Position numbers and translations under genes: made by a program. A stretch of 64,000 nt of DNA from Bradyrhizobium sp. sGM-13. GTDB lineage: Bacteria > Pseudomonadota > Alphaproteobacteria > Rhizobiales > Xanthobacteraceae. This document shows positions 11,317 through 19,269 of this stretch, piece after piece. How positions within the stretch are numbered: position 1 is the stretch's first letter; the number at the start of each line of letters is the position of its first letter. The stretch is from the NCBI RefSeq assembly GCF_018398875.1, contig NZ_JAGWDK010000018.1, positions 62,001 through 126,000 of the forward strand, read 5' to 3'. The notes beneath the pieces were generated by a model. The model did no database searches and was not told the origin of the DNA. It saw nothing but the letters and a program-made list of their open reading frames with translations.

Positions 11317-11833
11317 GAAGGAAGATGCCTTTGGCAGGAGAGTCCGGTCCGCATGGCTATCCGGAATACCGGTGCAAGACAACATTTCGCAAACGCGATG
11401 ACCTGATCCCGCACGCCGAAGCAATGTCATATTGGCTGCGTTGAGCGGCAGCCGCGCGCGTGGGCCGCAACTCCGATATCGACACCTCAGCTCGATTGAA
11501 CAGTTGATCGGATCGGCCGTCGTCGGTGGCCGGCTCGGATTACGCAGCGCCTAAAGCAACATCATCATCGCGAGCATTGCGCCGAAATATCGCGCCAGGG
11601 ATGCCGTCTCGATGAGCTTCACATGCGCCAATAAGCTCTTCAGGTTCCGGATCATACCGTCGCACCACTTGCCGGAAAGCAGGCCCGAAAGGCCGCGTCA
11701 CGCACTAGGCGCGCTGCACCACATGGCCAAAAGATGTCCACAGATGTTCACAGGTTCTAACGATTTAACTCACGATAATTTCACGACTTTCTCCGCACTC
11801 TCGCAGCCTTGACCAATCGCGAGAATAGTCTTG
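11317..11833. other. 517-bp intergenic region without a convincing gene
   Basis: Short frames here (for example 11612-11812) lack homology I recognise and a good ribosome site. The last 100 bp are AT-richer and hold a tandem direct repeat (listed separately) before the peroxidase gene. It probably contains promoters for the divergent DapA-family and peroxidase genes, but I cannot place a clear -35/-10 pair. Confidence 0.5.
11732..11751. promoter_or_regulatory. Tandem 10-bp direct repeat before the peroxidase gene
   Basis: AGATGTCCAC (11732-11741) is followed directly by AGATGTTCAC (11742-11751), nine of ten bases identical, about 82 bp before the peroxidase start. SARP regulators bind direct repeats spaced by about one helical turn, and a SARP-type gene lies just downstream, so this is a candidate operator. 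The halves also resemble loose DnaA boxes. Confidence 0.4.
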
Positions 11834-13582
11834 ATGGCTGTGCAGAAGGTCGCTGACGTATCCTCTTTCCGAACTTCCGAGCTCAATACGCGCGGCTCTG
11901 TTCCACCGGCGGCAGTTCCCGGCTTTCGCCACTTCCTCGGCACACCGACTCCTTCGCAGCGCTTCCGCGCCTTCGGTATCGATCCGCTCGAATCGCCGTC
12001 ACACCATGCAAAGCTTCGCGGATTGATGCATCGCCTGTCACGGCGAATGGATGCCGCCATAAAATGGCCGTCACATCAAGTTCGATCGCTGGAACATTGG
12101 GAAAATCCCTCCATCCCCTCGGGCTATACCTATCTGCTGCAGTTCATTGCGCATGATCTGGTTCACTCGGCGATTCCGCTTTCGGTGGCGGGCGGGCTTG
12201 GCCGAGGCACCACCAACGCCCGCCGCACGCCGCTTCGGCTGGAGACGCTGTATGGCAGCGGCCCGGTCGGATCGCCGCACATCTATGCGCTGGACGCGCC
12301 GAATGACGACCGCCGCACCAAGCTGCGGCTCGGCCGCATGCGCTGGAAGGAGAACGAGCCCGCGACCGGCTGCCCGTTCCGCGACATCGCGCGAACCCCA
12401 GCCGAGAACGTGACGGGCATTGATCGCAGTATCAAGGGCGTCCGCGTTGCCCTCACCGAGGCATTGGTCGCTGATCCCCGCAACGATGATCATGCCGTCA
12501 TGTCGCAGCTCACCGCGCTCTTCGCGCTGCTGCACAATGGGCTGATCGACCTTATTCGCCGCCAGGAAGACAACGCCGGTCCGAACGACCGGTTCGGCGC
12601 GGCCTACAAGCGTTTCCTGTGCGCCCGTGAGGCATTGACTGCCATCTATCACAACATCATCCGCAAGGATCTGATGCGGCGCGTAATCCATCCGGCGATC
12701 TACCAGGCATATAGCTGCCCGAAGCCGGACTTCATCGATCGCCCCGATCCGGCCGAAGGCCTTGCGATCGGAGACTGGGAAATCCCCTTCGAATTTTCGC
12801 ACGGCGCGTTTCGCTTCGGTCACGCGATGGTGCGGCACGAATACCGCATCAACGACCTGTCGCTCCACGACCTCAACAACACGCTCGAGAAGTCCTCCGC
12901 GAATGACCCCCTCAACATGCCGCTCGATGAGACGTGGATGGTGCAGTGGTCGCGCTTCTTCGAGATCTCCGGCTCGAAGCCGAATTTCAGCCGCCGCATC
13001 GGACCATATCTGAGCGATGGGCTGGGTAACGACCAGATCTTTCCAGCGTTCGACGACACCGAGCGCGTGGGCTTGCTCTATCGCGATCTGCTCGGCGCCG
13101 GGCTCGCCGGCATGTGGTCGGTGGACGCATTGATTGCCGAGATCGGCAAACGCAAACCGCACCTCATTGCCACGTCGCGCCTGCTGGCCGACCGCGCCTA
13201 TCGGATTGGCATGCTCCGTGAGTGGCTGAGGGCCGCGCCGGCCTATGGCACGCTCTCGGCAGCGGACATCGAAACTGTTTCGAACGATCCACCGCTGCCC
13301 TTCTTCATCCTGTTCGAAGCGATGCAGCAACCGCACTCAGAGGGACTGCACCTCGGCCCGCTCGGTTCGATCATTGTATCGGAAGTGATTTTCGGCGTAC
13401 TCGCCTGCGACCCGCGATTGGCCGACGGCGCATCGCTCGCCGAGCGACTGGCAAGCATTTCCCGCGAATTTTATCCGGCAAACGTACTTCAGGAAATTCC
13501 AGACATCTCAAGCATGGCGCAGTTGGTGCAGTTCACTACCGAAATTGCCGAACTGCAGCAAGCCGTACCCGCATTTCTGTGA
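11834..13582 (+). CDS. Animal-type haem peroxidase family protein
   Basis: The 582-aa protein (ATG 11834; a TTG lies one codon earlier) matches the cyclooxygenase/myeloperoxidase superfamily: distal LLQFIAHD (His107), the ADPRNDDH segment (213-220) with the distal Arg216 followed by LTALFALLHN, and proximal His330 in FRFGHAMV. All haem residues needed for peroxidase chemistry are present. No signal peptide is seen, so it is probably cytoplasmic. It lies 40 bp before a 136-aa gene and near a SARP regulator and a YcaO enzyme, suggesting oxidative tailoring in a biosynthetic locus. Its substrate is unknown. Confidence 0.88.
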   Translation: MAVQKVADVSSFRTSELNTRGSVPPAAVPGFRHFLGTPTPSQRFRAFGIDPLESPSHHAKLRGLMHRLSRRMDAAIKWPSHQVRSLEHWENPSIPSGYTYLLQFIAHDLVHSAIPLSVAGGLGRGTTNARRTPLRLETLYGSGPVGSPHIYALDAPNDDRRTKLRLGRMRWKENEPATGCPFRDIARTPAENVTGIDRSIKGVRVALTEALVADPRNDDHAVMSQLTALFALLHNGLIDLIRRQEDNAGPNDRFGAAYKRFLCAREALTAIYHNIIRKDLMRRVIHPAIYQAYSCPKPDFIDRPDPAEGLAIGDWEIPFEFSHGAFRFGHAMVRHEYRINDLSLHDLNNTLEKSSANDPLNMPLDETWMVQWSRFFEISGSKPNFSRRIGPYLSDGLGNDQIFPAFDDTERVGLLYRDLLGAGLAGMWSVDALIAEIGKRKPHLIATSRLLADRAYRIGMLREWLRAAPAYGTLSAADIETVSNDPPLPFFILFEAMQQPHSEGLHLGPLGSIIVSEVIFGVLACDPRLADGASLAERLASISREFYPANVLQEIPDISSMAQLVQFTTEIAELQQAVPAFL

Positions 13583-13622
13583 GCGGAAATTGCTCCGTCT
13601 CACGCAACCCGAGGAGAAGATC

Positions 13623-14033
13623 ATGCGTATTGAAAGGCTGCAAGTTACCAACCACGAGCGCTGGGGCAAACTGGTAAAGACTTGGGCAACTGGCACTAAC
13701 TATCTTGAGGACGATAACACCTACCCGATACCGGCGACGGTGGACGAATTCAAGGAGCAACTCGCCAAGGCGCAAGTGTTCGCCACCGTGCCGGATCGCT
13801 TCAAGCATATCAAGTTCGTATCCCAGGAGCAGGACACGATCACGGTCAAGTTGCCGCCGAAGGTGATGATCGAGGATTCCGAGGCGTTGCTAAGCGAGCC
13901 CGGCTCGACCTATCCGCTTCCGCCGTTCTACAAGCGGTTGTTCAACGGCATCGATCCGGTGATTCCGGAGGAAGAGAAATTCAAGGTGCATGCCGAACGC
14001 ATCGGCGATTACACCTTGAGCCTTTGCGCCTGA
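13623..14033 (+). CDS. Uncharacterised 136-aa protein next to the peroxidase gene
   Basis: A GAGGAGA ribosome site precedes the ATG at 13623, and the gene is spaced 40 bp from the peroxidase, so it is very likely translated from the same message. The protein is charged and soluble, starts MRIERLQVTNHERWGKL, has no membrane segment, and ends in LSLCA with its only Cys as the penultimate residue. I do not recognise the family. It could be an accessory or partner of the peroxidase, or a substrate of the YcaO enzyme, though it lacks an obvious leader/core split. It ends 10 bp from the convergent SARP gene. Confidence 0.7.
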   Translation: MRIERLQVTNHERWGKLVKTWATGTNYLEDDNTYPIPATVDEFKEQLAKAQVFATVPDRFKHIKFVSQEQDTITVKLPPKVMIEDSEALLSEPGSTYPLPPFYKRLFNGIDPVIPEEEKFKVHAERIGDYTLSLCA

Positions 14034-14043
14034 GGCAACAGGC

Positions 14044-16149
14044 CTAGACCGATAGCTTGACGATACCTTCGACCGGAAGCCCTGCGCCACGTAAGCCGTG
14101 GCGGAGGGCCTCCCATCGCTCGCTCACGCTGATCGGATGGGCCTGCAGTACCCAGCGCGTGATGGCTTCGTCGGTTGGCGCCAATCGCCCGACCCAGAAC
14201 GAGCGCAGTCCGTTCACGAAGCGCTGCGCCTCCTCCCGCGCCATCTCCTTTTCCCCGAGATAGAATAGCGTCGCCGCCCGCCATGCCGGCAGGATCGGTA
14301 CCACGCCGTGGGCGCGATCATAGGCTTCGAGTGCGCCCCTGTAGTCACCGGTCAGGAAGCGGATGATGCAGTGATAGCTCCATTCAAGATATGATGGGGC
14401 CGGCGACACCGTCATCGCCTGCTCGGCCCGCAGCCGGGCCTGCTCGATCGATCCGCAGAATGCGTCGTAGTGTGCGCTGGACAGCAAGGTCCAGGGATCG
14501 TTGTCGTTGAGCTCGCAAGCAAGCTGCATATGCGGCGCCGCTTCGGCTTCCCGCAGCGCCATCATGTAGGACCAGCCGCAGCACAGATGCGCTCTTGAAT
14601 CCACCGGATCGAGCTGGACGGCGGTCTTCGCCAGGTCGAGCGTGGCGCGCGCTTTGTCGAGATCGCGGAACAGACCCGGATGAACGAAATGCTCGATGTT
14701 GTTCATCTGCACGAGGCTGCTGTAGCAGGGCGAGAAGCCCGGATTGTCGCGAATGGCATCGCGAAAGATGGCGACAGCCCGCCGCCAGCTTTCGGGATCG
14801 AACTTCGACATGAGGTTCTGGCCGCGCAGCCAGCGGTCATGCAGGTCGAGCGATACGTCAGGCTCGCCGGCCAACCGCATCAACCGCTCGGTCGAGAGCT
14901 GCACGTTTAGCGAGGTGGCGATCCGGCGGATGATGCGCTGCTGTGTTTCGAACCAATTGCCGAGGCCGAGGCGGAAGCTTTCGCTCCAGACGTAAATCCC
15001 GGTGGTATCGTCCCGAAGCACCATCACGATGTTGATTTCGGCTCCCGCCTGATAGGCGGTGGTCTCGATACAGTATTGCGGAGACGTACCCGCCGGAAGC
15101 ACGAGGGCCGCCGGAGGTCGATCGACGACGCTCCATTCCCGGAAGCGCACGAGACAGGCCGCAAGATGCTGGGAGAACCCCTGCACCAGATGGCTGTGGT
15201 CCTCGTCGACACCGTGCATCGCAAAGGGCCGCAGCACCAGCCGCGTCTTGGCAGGTGCATTGACCGGTGGCGCCATCGGGACTACCGGCTGCAGAGCGGT
15301 CCCTCTGACCATCCTGACAGCGAATTCATCATTCGCTGCCGACGCGGCGCGATCCGCCGGCGCGCGCTCCAGGATGCCGAGCTTGATGTTCGCGACGAGT
15401 TCTTCGGTGGCCGACGACGGCTCCATCGCGTAGTCGCGATCGAGCAGGTCCCACAGCGCCTTGTAGATGCGCAGCGCGCCGGCAATATCGCCTTCTTCCG
15501 CATGCGCCCGCATCAGATAGCGGCAGGCGTATTCATGGGTCGGATCGAGATTGACGATCGCGGCCGCAATCCGTTTCTTGGACTCGGCGGCCACGCTTGC
15601 GGAGGTCAATCCTTCGTCGAGATTGCGCATCAGCCGTTCATGGATCGTCTGCCGCTTCGCCAGCACCCAGACCCGGAACGACGGGTCGAGATCGTCCATT
15701 CCTTCGAGCAAACGCCCGTCGAGCTGCGGGGTATCGAGCAGCAGCGGGTGAACGCGTCCGCCTTCGGCGAGTTGAATCACGCTTTCGATATCGACTTCGA
15801 TTCGTCCGACGTCGAGGCCGATCAGCAGCCGCTCCGCGATAAAGCCGTCATAGCCGGCCTCCTCGAACATTGCCCGCAGTTCGCGCACGACCTGCCGCAG
15901 CGAGGCACGCGCCTTTTCCTCGTCGGAACGGCTCCAAAGCAGGCCGACCAGCCGCTCGCGGCTCTCGTGCTTGGTCTCCGACAGCGCGAGATAACTCAGG
16001 ACGGCGCCGGCCTTGCGGGTTCGCAGTTCGATCGGCCGGCCGTTGAAGCGCACGCCGAGCCGCCCGACCAGCGATACCGACAGACGCGGAACGCTTTCGG
16101 GCGCGGCCGCGGCACTGTCTGATGTCATGGCGTTGGCACTGGCCGGCAT
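14044..16149 (-). CDS. SARP/BTAD-type transcriptional regulator with C-terminal TPR region
   Basis: The 701 aa show an N-terminal OmpR-like winged helix (about 22-110; LSVSLVGRLGVRFNGRPIEL, then ERLVGLLWSRSDEEKARASLRQ), a bacterial transcriptional activation domain (about 125-265; YLMRAHAEEGDIAGALRIYK), a middle domain starting LVLRPFAMHG that resembles the region following BTAD in many rhizobial regulators, and C-terminal TPR-like helices (about 430-680). No phospho-acceptor or kinase domain is visible. It probably activates the neighbouring peroxidase and YcaO genes. It lies 39 bp downstream of the YcaO gene on the same strand, so they may be co-transcribed. Confidence 0.85.
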   Translation of the reverse strand: MPASANAMTSDSAAAAPESVPRLSVSLVGRLGVRFNGRPIELRTRKAGAVLSYLALSETKHESRERLVGLLWSRSDEEKARASLRQVVRELRAMFEEAGYDGFIAERLLIGLDVGRIEVDIESVIQLAEGGRVHPLLLDTPQLDGRLLEGMDDLDPSFRVWVLAKRQTIHERLMRNLDEGLTSASVAAESKKRIAAAIVNLDPTHEYACRYLMRAHAEEGDIAGALRIYKALWDLLDRDYAMEPSSATEELVANIKLGILERAPADRAASAANDEFAVRMVRGTALQPVVPMAPPVNAPAKTRLVLRPFAMHGVDEDHSHLVQGFSQHLAACLVRFREWSVVDRPPAALVLPAGTSPQYCIETTAYQAGAEINIVMVLRDDTTGIYVWSESFRLGLGNWFETQQRIIRRIATSLNVQLSTERLMRLAGEPDVSLDLHDRWLRGQNLMSKFDPESWRRAVAIFRDAIRDNPGFSPCYSSLVQMNNIEHFVHPGLFRDLDKARATLDLAKTAVQLDPVDSRAHLCCGWSYMMALREAEAAPHMQLACELNDNDPWTLLSSAHYDAFCGSIEQARLRAEQAMTVSPAPSYLEWSYHCIIRFLTGDYRGALEAYDRAHGVVPILPAWRAATLFYLGEKEMAREEAQRFVNGLRSFWVGRLAPTDEAITRWVLQAHPISVSERWEALRHGLRGAGLPVEGIVKLSV

Positions 16150-16188
16150 GAAACGGTTTCCGGAACCGGTTGGTTAATTCCCGCCACT

Positions 16189-17550
16189 CTATATCAAAGG
16201 GACGCCCCCGGTATAGGTTGCGCCGCCTCCACTCCGCGCCATCGCATCCTGCAGCCTGGCCGTGACAATTTCGGATGGCTCGAGTTGCAGGCCCGGGGCG
16301 ATCACGCGGACCACTGGAATGGCGAAACGCTGGCGCGTGAGTTCGAGGTAGAATGTTTCGATTCCGAGCTTTTCCAAACGCTGTACGATCAATCTAAATA
16401 TGACGCTCGCTTCAGTTGCGGCAAGGGGCAGGTGGGCCGCGCACTCTGCGACCGGCTGCAGCAATCTGCACTCGTCGGCGTTGATCGCTGCGCGCTGCAG
16501 GTGGATGCGATCCTGTGCGTTGAGCGCGTCATCGCCGCGTTCGCTGCGTTTGGTTGCGACGACGCTGTCGGCCAGTTCGATCTGGCACATTTCCAGAATC
16601 GCCGAGCGGACTGCGGCCTCGAGGGACGGCCGCGCGGCGAGGCCGAAGGCGAAACTGGAACCGTCCGCCCGGCAGGAAACCGCCGCGACGCAGGACACGC
16701 CGATATCCGTCGTAATGTCGAGCAGCCATGTCCGGCGCAGCACCGCTGCGCCATCCCGAAGCTGCCGCAACAAGCCGTCCGCTGCGATGCCCGCTTCATG
16801 CTGCGGCGGAATCGATCGCGGCAACTGACCGCCTCGCCACCACAGGCTGGCTGCGTCGCGCTCGATCAATTCCAACAGGCCATGCAGCGCTGCGGCGTCC
16901 CGTGACGGACCGGCGGCTGATCCGATGCTCAGCGGGAACGGCGGCGCAAACTCGCGTTGCGCTGGCGGCCGCCGCAGGCAGATGTCCGCCGGAAGCAGCA
17001 CCTCGCCGCCGTCGGTCAGTCGCGTTGCGCGACACCAGGAAAGCGCTCGCTCCGGTTGCATGCGGCGCTCCGAAAGGGTAGCGACCAACTCCAGCGCCTT
17101 CGGCCCGAGCTTTCCGGCCCAATCGTCGACGCCGGGTTTGAGCAACAGGTCGGTTCCGGTCTGCAATTGAGAGAGGTACTCGATACCCTCGCCGATGCAG
17201 CCCTGAAACGCTTCCCGCAACGTCAGACCGACGCCGGAAACGCCGACCATCGGGCTTGCCTCATGCAAGGGATCGGCAAGCGCTGGATCGAATTGCGCGC
17301 CAAAGCTGATCAGGCCGGGCGCAGCGGGCGAGGCCAGTTCGAACACGCGCGCAAATCGGGAAGCAGCGATCAGCAAATGAGCGCGATTCGCGAGCTGCGA
17401 ATCAATCCCGTTGCTGGATTCTTCGGCATATTCCAGCGCCTGAAGGATGAGTCTGGCATCGCGATCGCCGGCCGCATCCACATCGTTGCCAAGAAGCAAC
17501 GATGCAGCACGCGCAAACAATTCCTGCATCGACTTTTCGGTACCGCTCAC
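16189..17550 (-). CDS. YcaO-domain protein (ATP-dependent peptide backbone modification enzyme)
   Basis: The GTG start at 17550 has a GAGGTCA ribosome site; a second start is the ATG at 17529. The 453 aa carry YcaO hallmarks: VSGVGLTLREAFQGCIGEGI (104-123) and SAAGPSRDAAALHGLLELIE (211-230) followed by RDA, containing the Glu residues used for Mg-ATP binding. YcaO enzymes phosphorylate peptide amides to form azolines, amidines or thioamides. The C-terminus (GGVPLI) lacks the PxPxP tail of azoline-forming members, and no E1-like, TfuA-like or dehydrogenase partner is nearby, so the reaction is open. It is divergent from the 184-aa unknown gene. Confidence 0.85.
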   Translation of the reverse strand: MSGTEKSMQELFARAASLLLGNDVDAAGDRDARLILQALEYAEESSNGIDSQLANRAHLLIAASRFARVFELASPAAPGLISFGAQFDPALADPLHEASPMVGVSGVGLTLREAFQGCIGEGIEYLSQLQTGTDLLLKPGVDDWAGKLGPKALELVATLSERRMQPERALSWCRATRLTDGGEVLLPADICLRRPPAQREFAPPFPLSIGSAAGPSRDAAALHGLLELIERDAASLWWRGGQLPRSIPPQHEAGIAADGLLRQLRDGAAVLRRTWLLDITTDIGVSCVAAVSCRADGSSFAFGLAARPSLEAAVRSAILEMCQIELADSVVATKRSERGDDALNAQDRIHLQRAAINADECRLLQPVAECAAHLPLAATEASVIFRLIVQRLEKLGIETFYLELTRQRFAIPVVRVIAPGLQLEPSEIVTARLQDAMARSGGGATYTGGVPLI

Positions 17551-17618
17551 GGTGACCTCACGACTTGACGTGCAGACTCCAGATGAGAGGTCAGTCCGCC
17601 CTCGCCCTGGAGGAATTT

Positions 17619-18173
17619 ATGCTCGCGAAAGCCTTCGTCATAGCCATGGCAGCAGATATTGCTCGATCGGATTACGCCAAGCCGACCTTGATTCGTAGCC
17701 GCAGCCGTGAATGGCTGATCGCCTGCCGTTGGGGACCCGAGGGTGAATATCTTTCGATTGCGACAGCCGGACCGATCACGGAGCCTCTCGCATTGATTGC
17801 ACCGCAGGCGATCGCGCCAATCCACAGCCTGGTCGGCGTGCTGGTTTCCGAATCGGAAACGCAAGCGTCCAGCACGTTCCTGCTGGTGCGCCAGTTGCCT
17901 GCTGCGATCGAGCTTGCCGGCACGTTTTTTCCCGCCGACGGATACGTGCTGCTGCAGGATCACGGCGATGTTCATCTCGTCTGCAAGACGCGCTATTCGC
18001 ATAGCTGCGGCTGGCTCGACGGCAAGGAGGTCCGCAAGGACATTCCCGATCCGGCACCCTATTCGGCTGAGGCGATGTCCTGGCATATCGAAGCAACGCG
18101 CCGTGACTGGATCGGCGAGTTCATTCCCGGCAGCAGGCCGCCGGAGCGGTTTGCGATTCGCGCGACGGGTTGA
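17619..18173 (+). CDS. Uncharacterised 184-aa protein divergent from the YcaO gene
   Basis: The ATG at 17619 follows GGAGGAA, so it is preferred over the frame opening at 17565. The protein has alternating strands (LIRSRSREWLIACRW; DHGDVHLVCKTRYSHSCGW) and three Cys residues, no signal peptide and no membrane helix. I recognise no family. It shares a 68-bp promoter region with the YcaO gene, which contains an inverted pair TGACCTC (17553-17559) and GAGGTCA (17587-17593), although the first arm is also the YcaO ribosome site. Function is unknown; association with the YcaO enzyme is inferred from position only. Confidence 0.68.
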   Translation: MLAKAFVIAMAADIARSDYAKPTLIRSRSREWLIACRWGPEGEYLSIATAGPITEPLALIAPQAIAPIHSLVGVLVSESETQASSTFLLVRQLPAAIELAGTFFPADGYVLLQDHGDVHLVCKTRYSHSCGWLDGKEVRKDIPDPAPYSAEAMSWHIEATRRDWIGEFIPGSRPPERFAIRATG

Positions 18174-18302
18174 AGCGCGAGCGAACTAGCGGCAAAGACA
18201 GGGCGGCACGAGGGGCCGCGCAACCGTGGCCTTCGCCCCTGCCGTTCGATCGCCGACGCTTTCAACCAGCTTTGGCGACGCAACGCCGCACGAGCGGGGT
18301 GG

Positions 18303-18617
18303 TCATTCGCGCATAGGCCCTGAGAACGCGCAGAGCGCGCCCGGCTCGGCGAGCAAATGAACCGGTGAATTCAAGCCGGGAGATCCGGGCCGGGAAGATT
18401 CGAACAACTCACCGACCGAAACGCCGAGCACCGAAGCGATTTGCGCCAACCGGCTGGCACGAACCCGGGTGGCGCCCCGCTCGTATTTCTGCACCTGTTG
18501 AAAAGTCACATCGATGCGTTCCGCAAGCATGGCTTGGCTGATGCCGCGGTTGACGCGAAACAGGCGAATCCTGGCGCCCACCATCGCATCGAGCGGGCCT
18601 GATTTCCTCGTCGCCAT
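18303..18617 (-). CDS. XRE-family (Cro/CI-type) helix-turn-helix regulator
   Basis: This 104-aa protein has a single HTH_3 domain at about residues 13-70 (IRLFRVNRGISQAMLAERI, then FQQVQKYERGATRVRASRL), the standard XRE arrangement. The remaining C-terminal 30 residues are short and unconserved. A perfect 18-bp palindrome lies 9 bp before the start, a typical autoregulatory operator position. The 108-aa unknown gene ends 59 bp upstream on the same strand, so the pair could be co-transcribed, as in small regulatory or toxin-antitoxin-like pairs; nothing in the partner proves a toxin. Confidence 0.88.
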   Translation of the reverse strand: MATRKSGPLDAMVGARIRLFRVNRGISQAMLAERIDVTFQQVQKYERGATRVRASRLAQIASVLGVSVGELFESSRPGSPGLNSPVHLLAEPGALCAFSGPMRE

Positions 18618-18626
18618 CGGCAGGCT

Positions 18627-18644
18627 TCCCAGCTAAAGCTGGGA
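18627..18644. promoter_or_regulatory. 18-bp palindrome before the XRE gene, likely operator
   Basis: TCCCAGCTAAAGCTGGGA: 8-bp perfect arms with a 2-nt centre, ending 9 bp before the XRE start codon at 18617. Its place across the ribosome-binding region fits repression by the encoded dimeric XRE protein. No T-run follows, so a terminator for the upstream gene is less likely. Confidence 0.6.
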
Positions 18645-18676
18645 GATTCTAGCACAACCTCAGCGAGACGCAGGTG

Positions 18677-19003
18677 CTAATTCGCGATCCTGGGAAGCAA
18701 TTTTATCCGCTTCTCCTCAGTGACTTGCTCAATAGTCAACCGGCCCTTCGGGTCGATCGCCGCCTTCATGGCCAGCGGGTGACCGGTTTCGAGGAAATGC
18801 TGCAGGACGGCGCGGCTCTCATCCGAGAGCGCAAACAGCCCGCGCATTAATTCAAAGAAGCCAGGTTCTTCCGCGACATAGAGCAGTTCGCGCAATTCTG
18901 CGCCGGTATACTGCCCCAACGCCGTTACAAGCCATTCGGTTTGGTCGTTCGGATCGCTCTCCGGCACGCGATTCAGATAGTAGACAACCGATTCCGCACT
19001 CAT
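18677..19003 (-). CDS. Uncharacterised 108-aa protein upstream of the XRE gene
   Basis: The ATG at 19003 follows a GGGGATGA ribosome site; the longer frame to 19396 has no support. The protein is acidic in its first half (MSAESVVYYLNRVPESDPND), largely helical, and ends with a basic IKLLPRIAN. I do not recognise it. The sequence ELLYVAEEPGFFELMRGLFALS suggests an amphipathic helical repeat. It is 59 bp from the XRE gene. The 266 bp between this start and the pgm stop hold no gene I can support. Confidence 0.6.
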   Translation of the reverse strand: MSAESVVYYLNRVPESDPNDQTEWLVTALGQYTGAELRELLYVAEEPGFFELMRGLFALSDESRAVLQHFLETGHPLAMKAAIDPKGRLTIEQVTEEKRIKLLPRIAN

Positions 19004-19269
19004 TTCATCCCCCGGTACCTCGCGATAGCTCACAGGCCGCCCGTTCGGTACGGCTTTCTGGCAGCTAACTCCCGACCGTAACACTGCGTGGGCTCTCGTG
19101 ATTTCAGCGTGATCGCAAACGCAACGGTGTGCCTGAAATTCCGTTGCCAGGTTCCAGGCTGTGCCGAACTGGTGCGGCCTTGGGCGGCCGGGCGCAATAT
19201 CCAACATTCTGCCGCCGTTCGGCGGCAGTCCGGCATTTACCCGTACCCACCGCCTCACGGCGCGGGCAG

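Noticed and set aside
11732..11751. DnaA boxes or replication origin
   Set aside because: Only two loose TGTCCACAG-like words, no cluster, no AT-rich unwinding region and no dnaA or parAB genes nearby.
15076..16122. 348-codon plus-strand open frame
   Set aside because: Antisense to the SARP-type regulator; no ribosome site or domain.
17553..17593. TGACCTC/GAGGTCA inverted repeat as a firm operator of the YcaO gene
   Set aside because: One arm is the ribosome-binding site of the YcaO gene and the arms are 27 bp apart, so chance is a good explanation.
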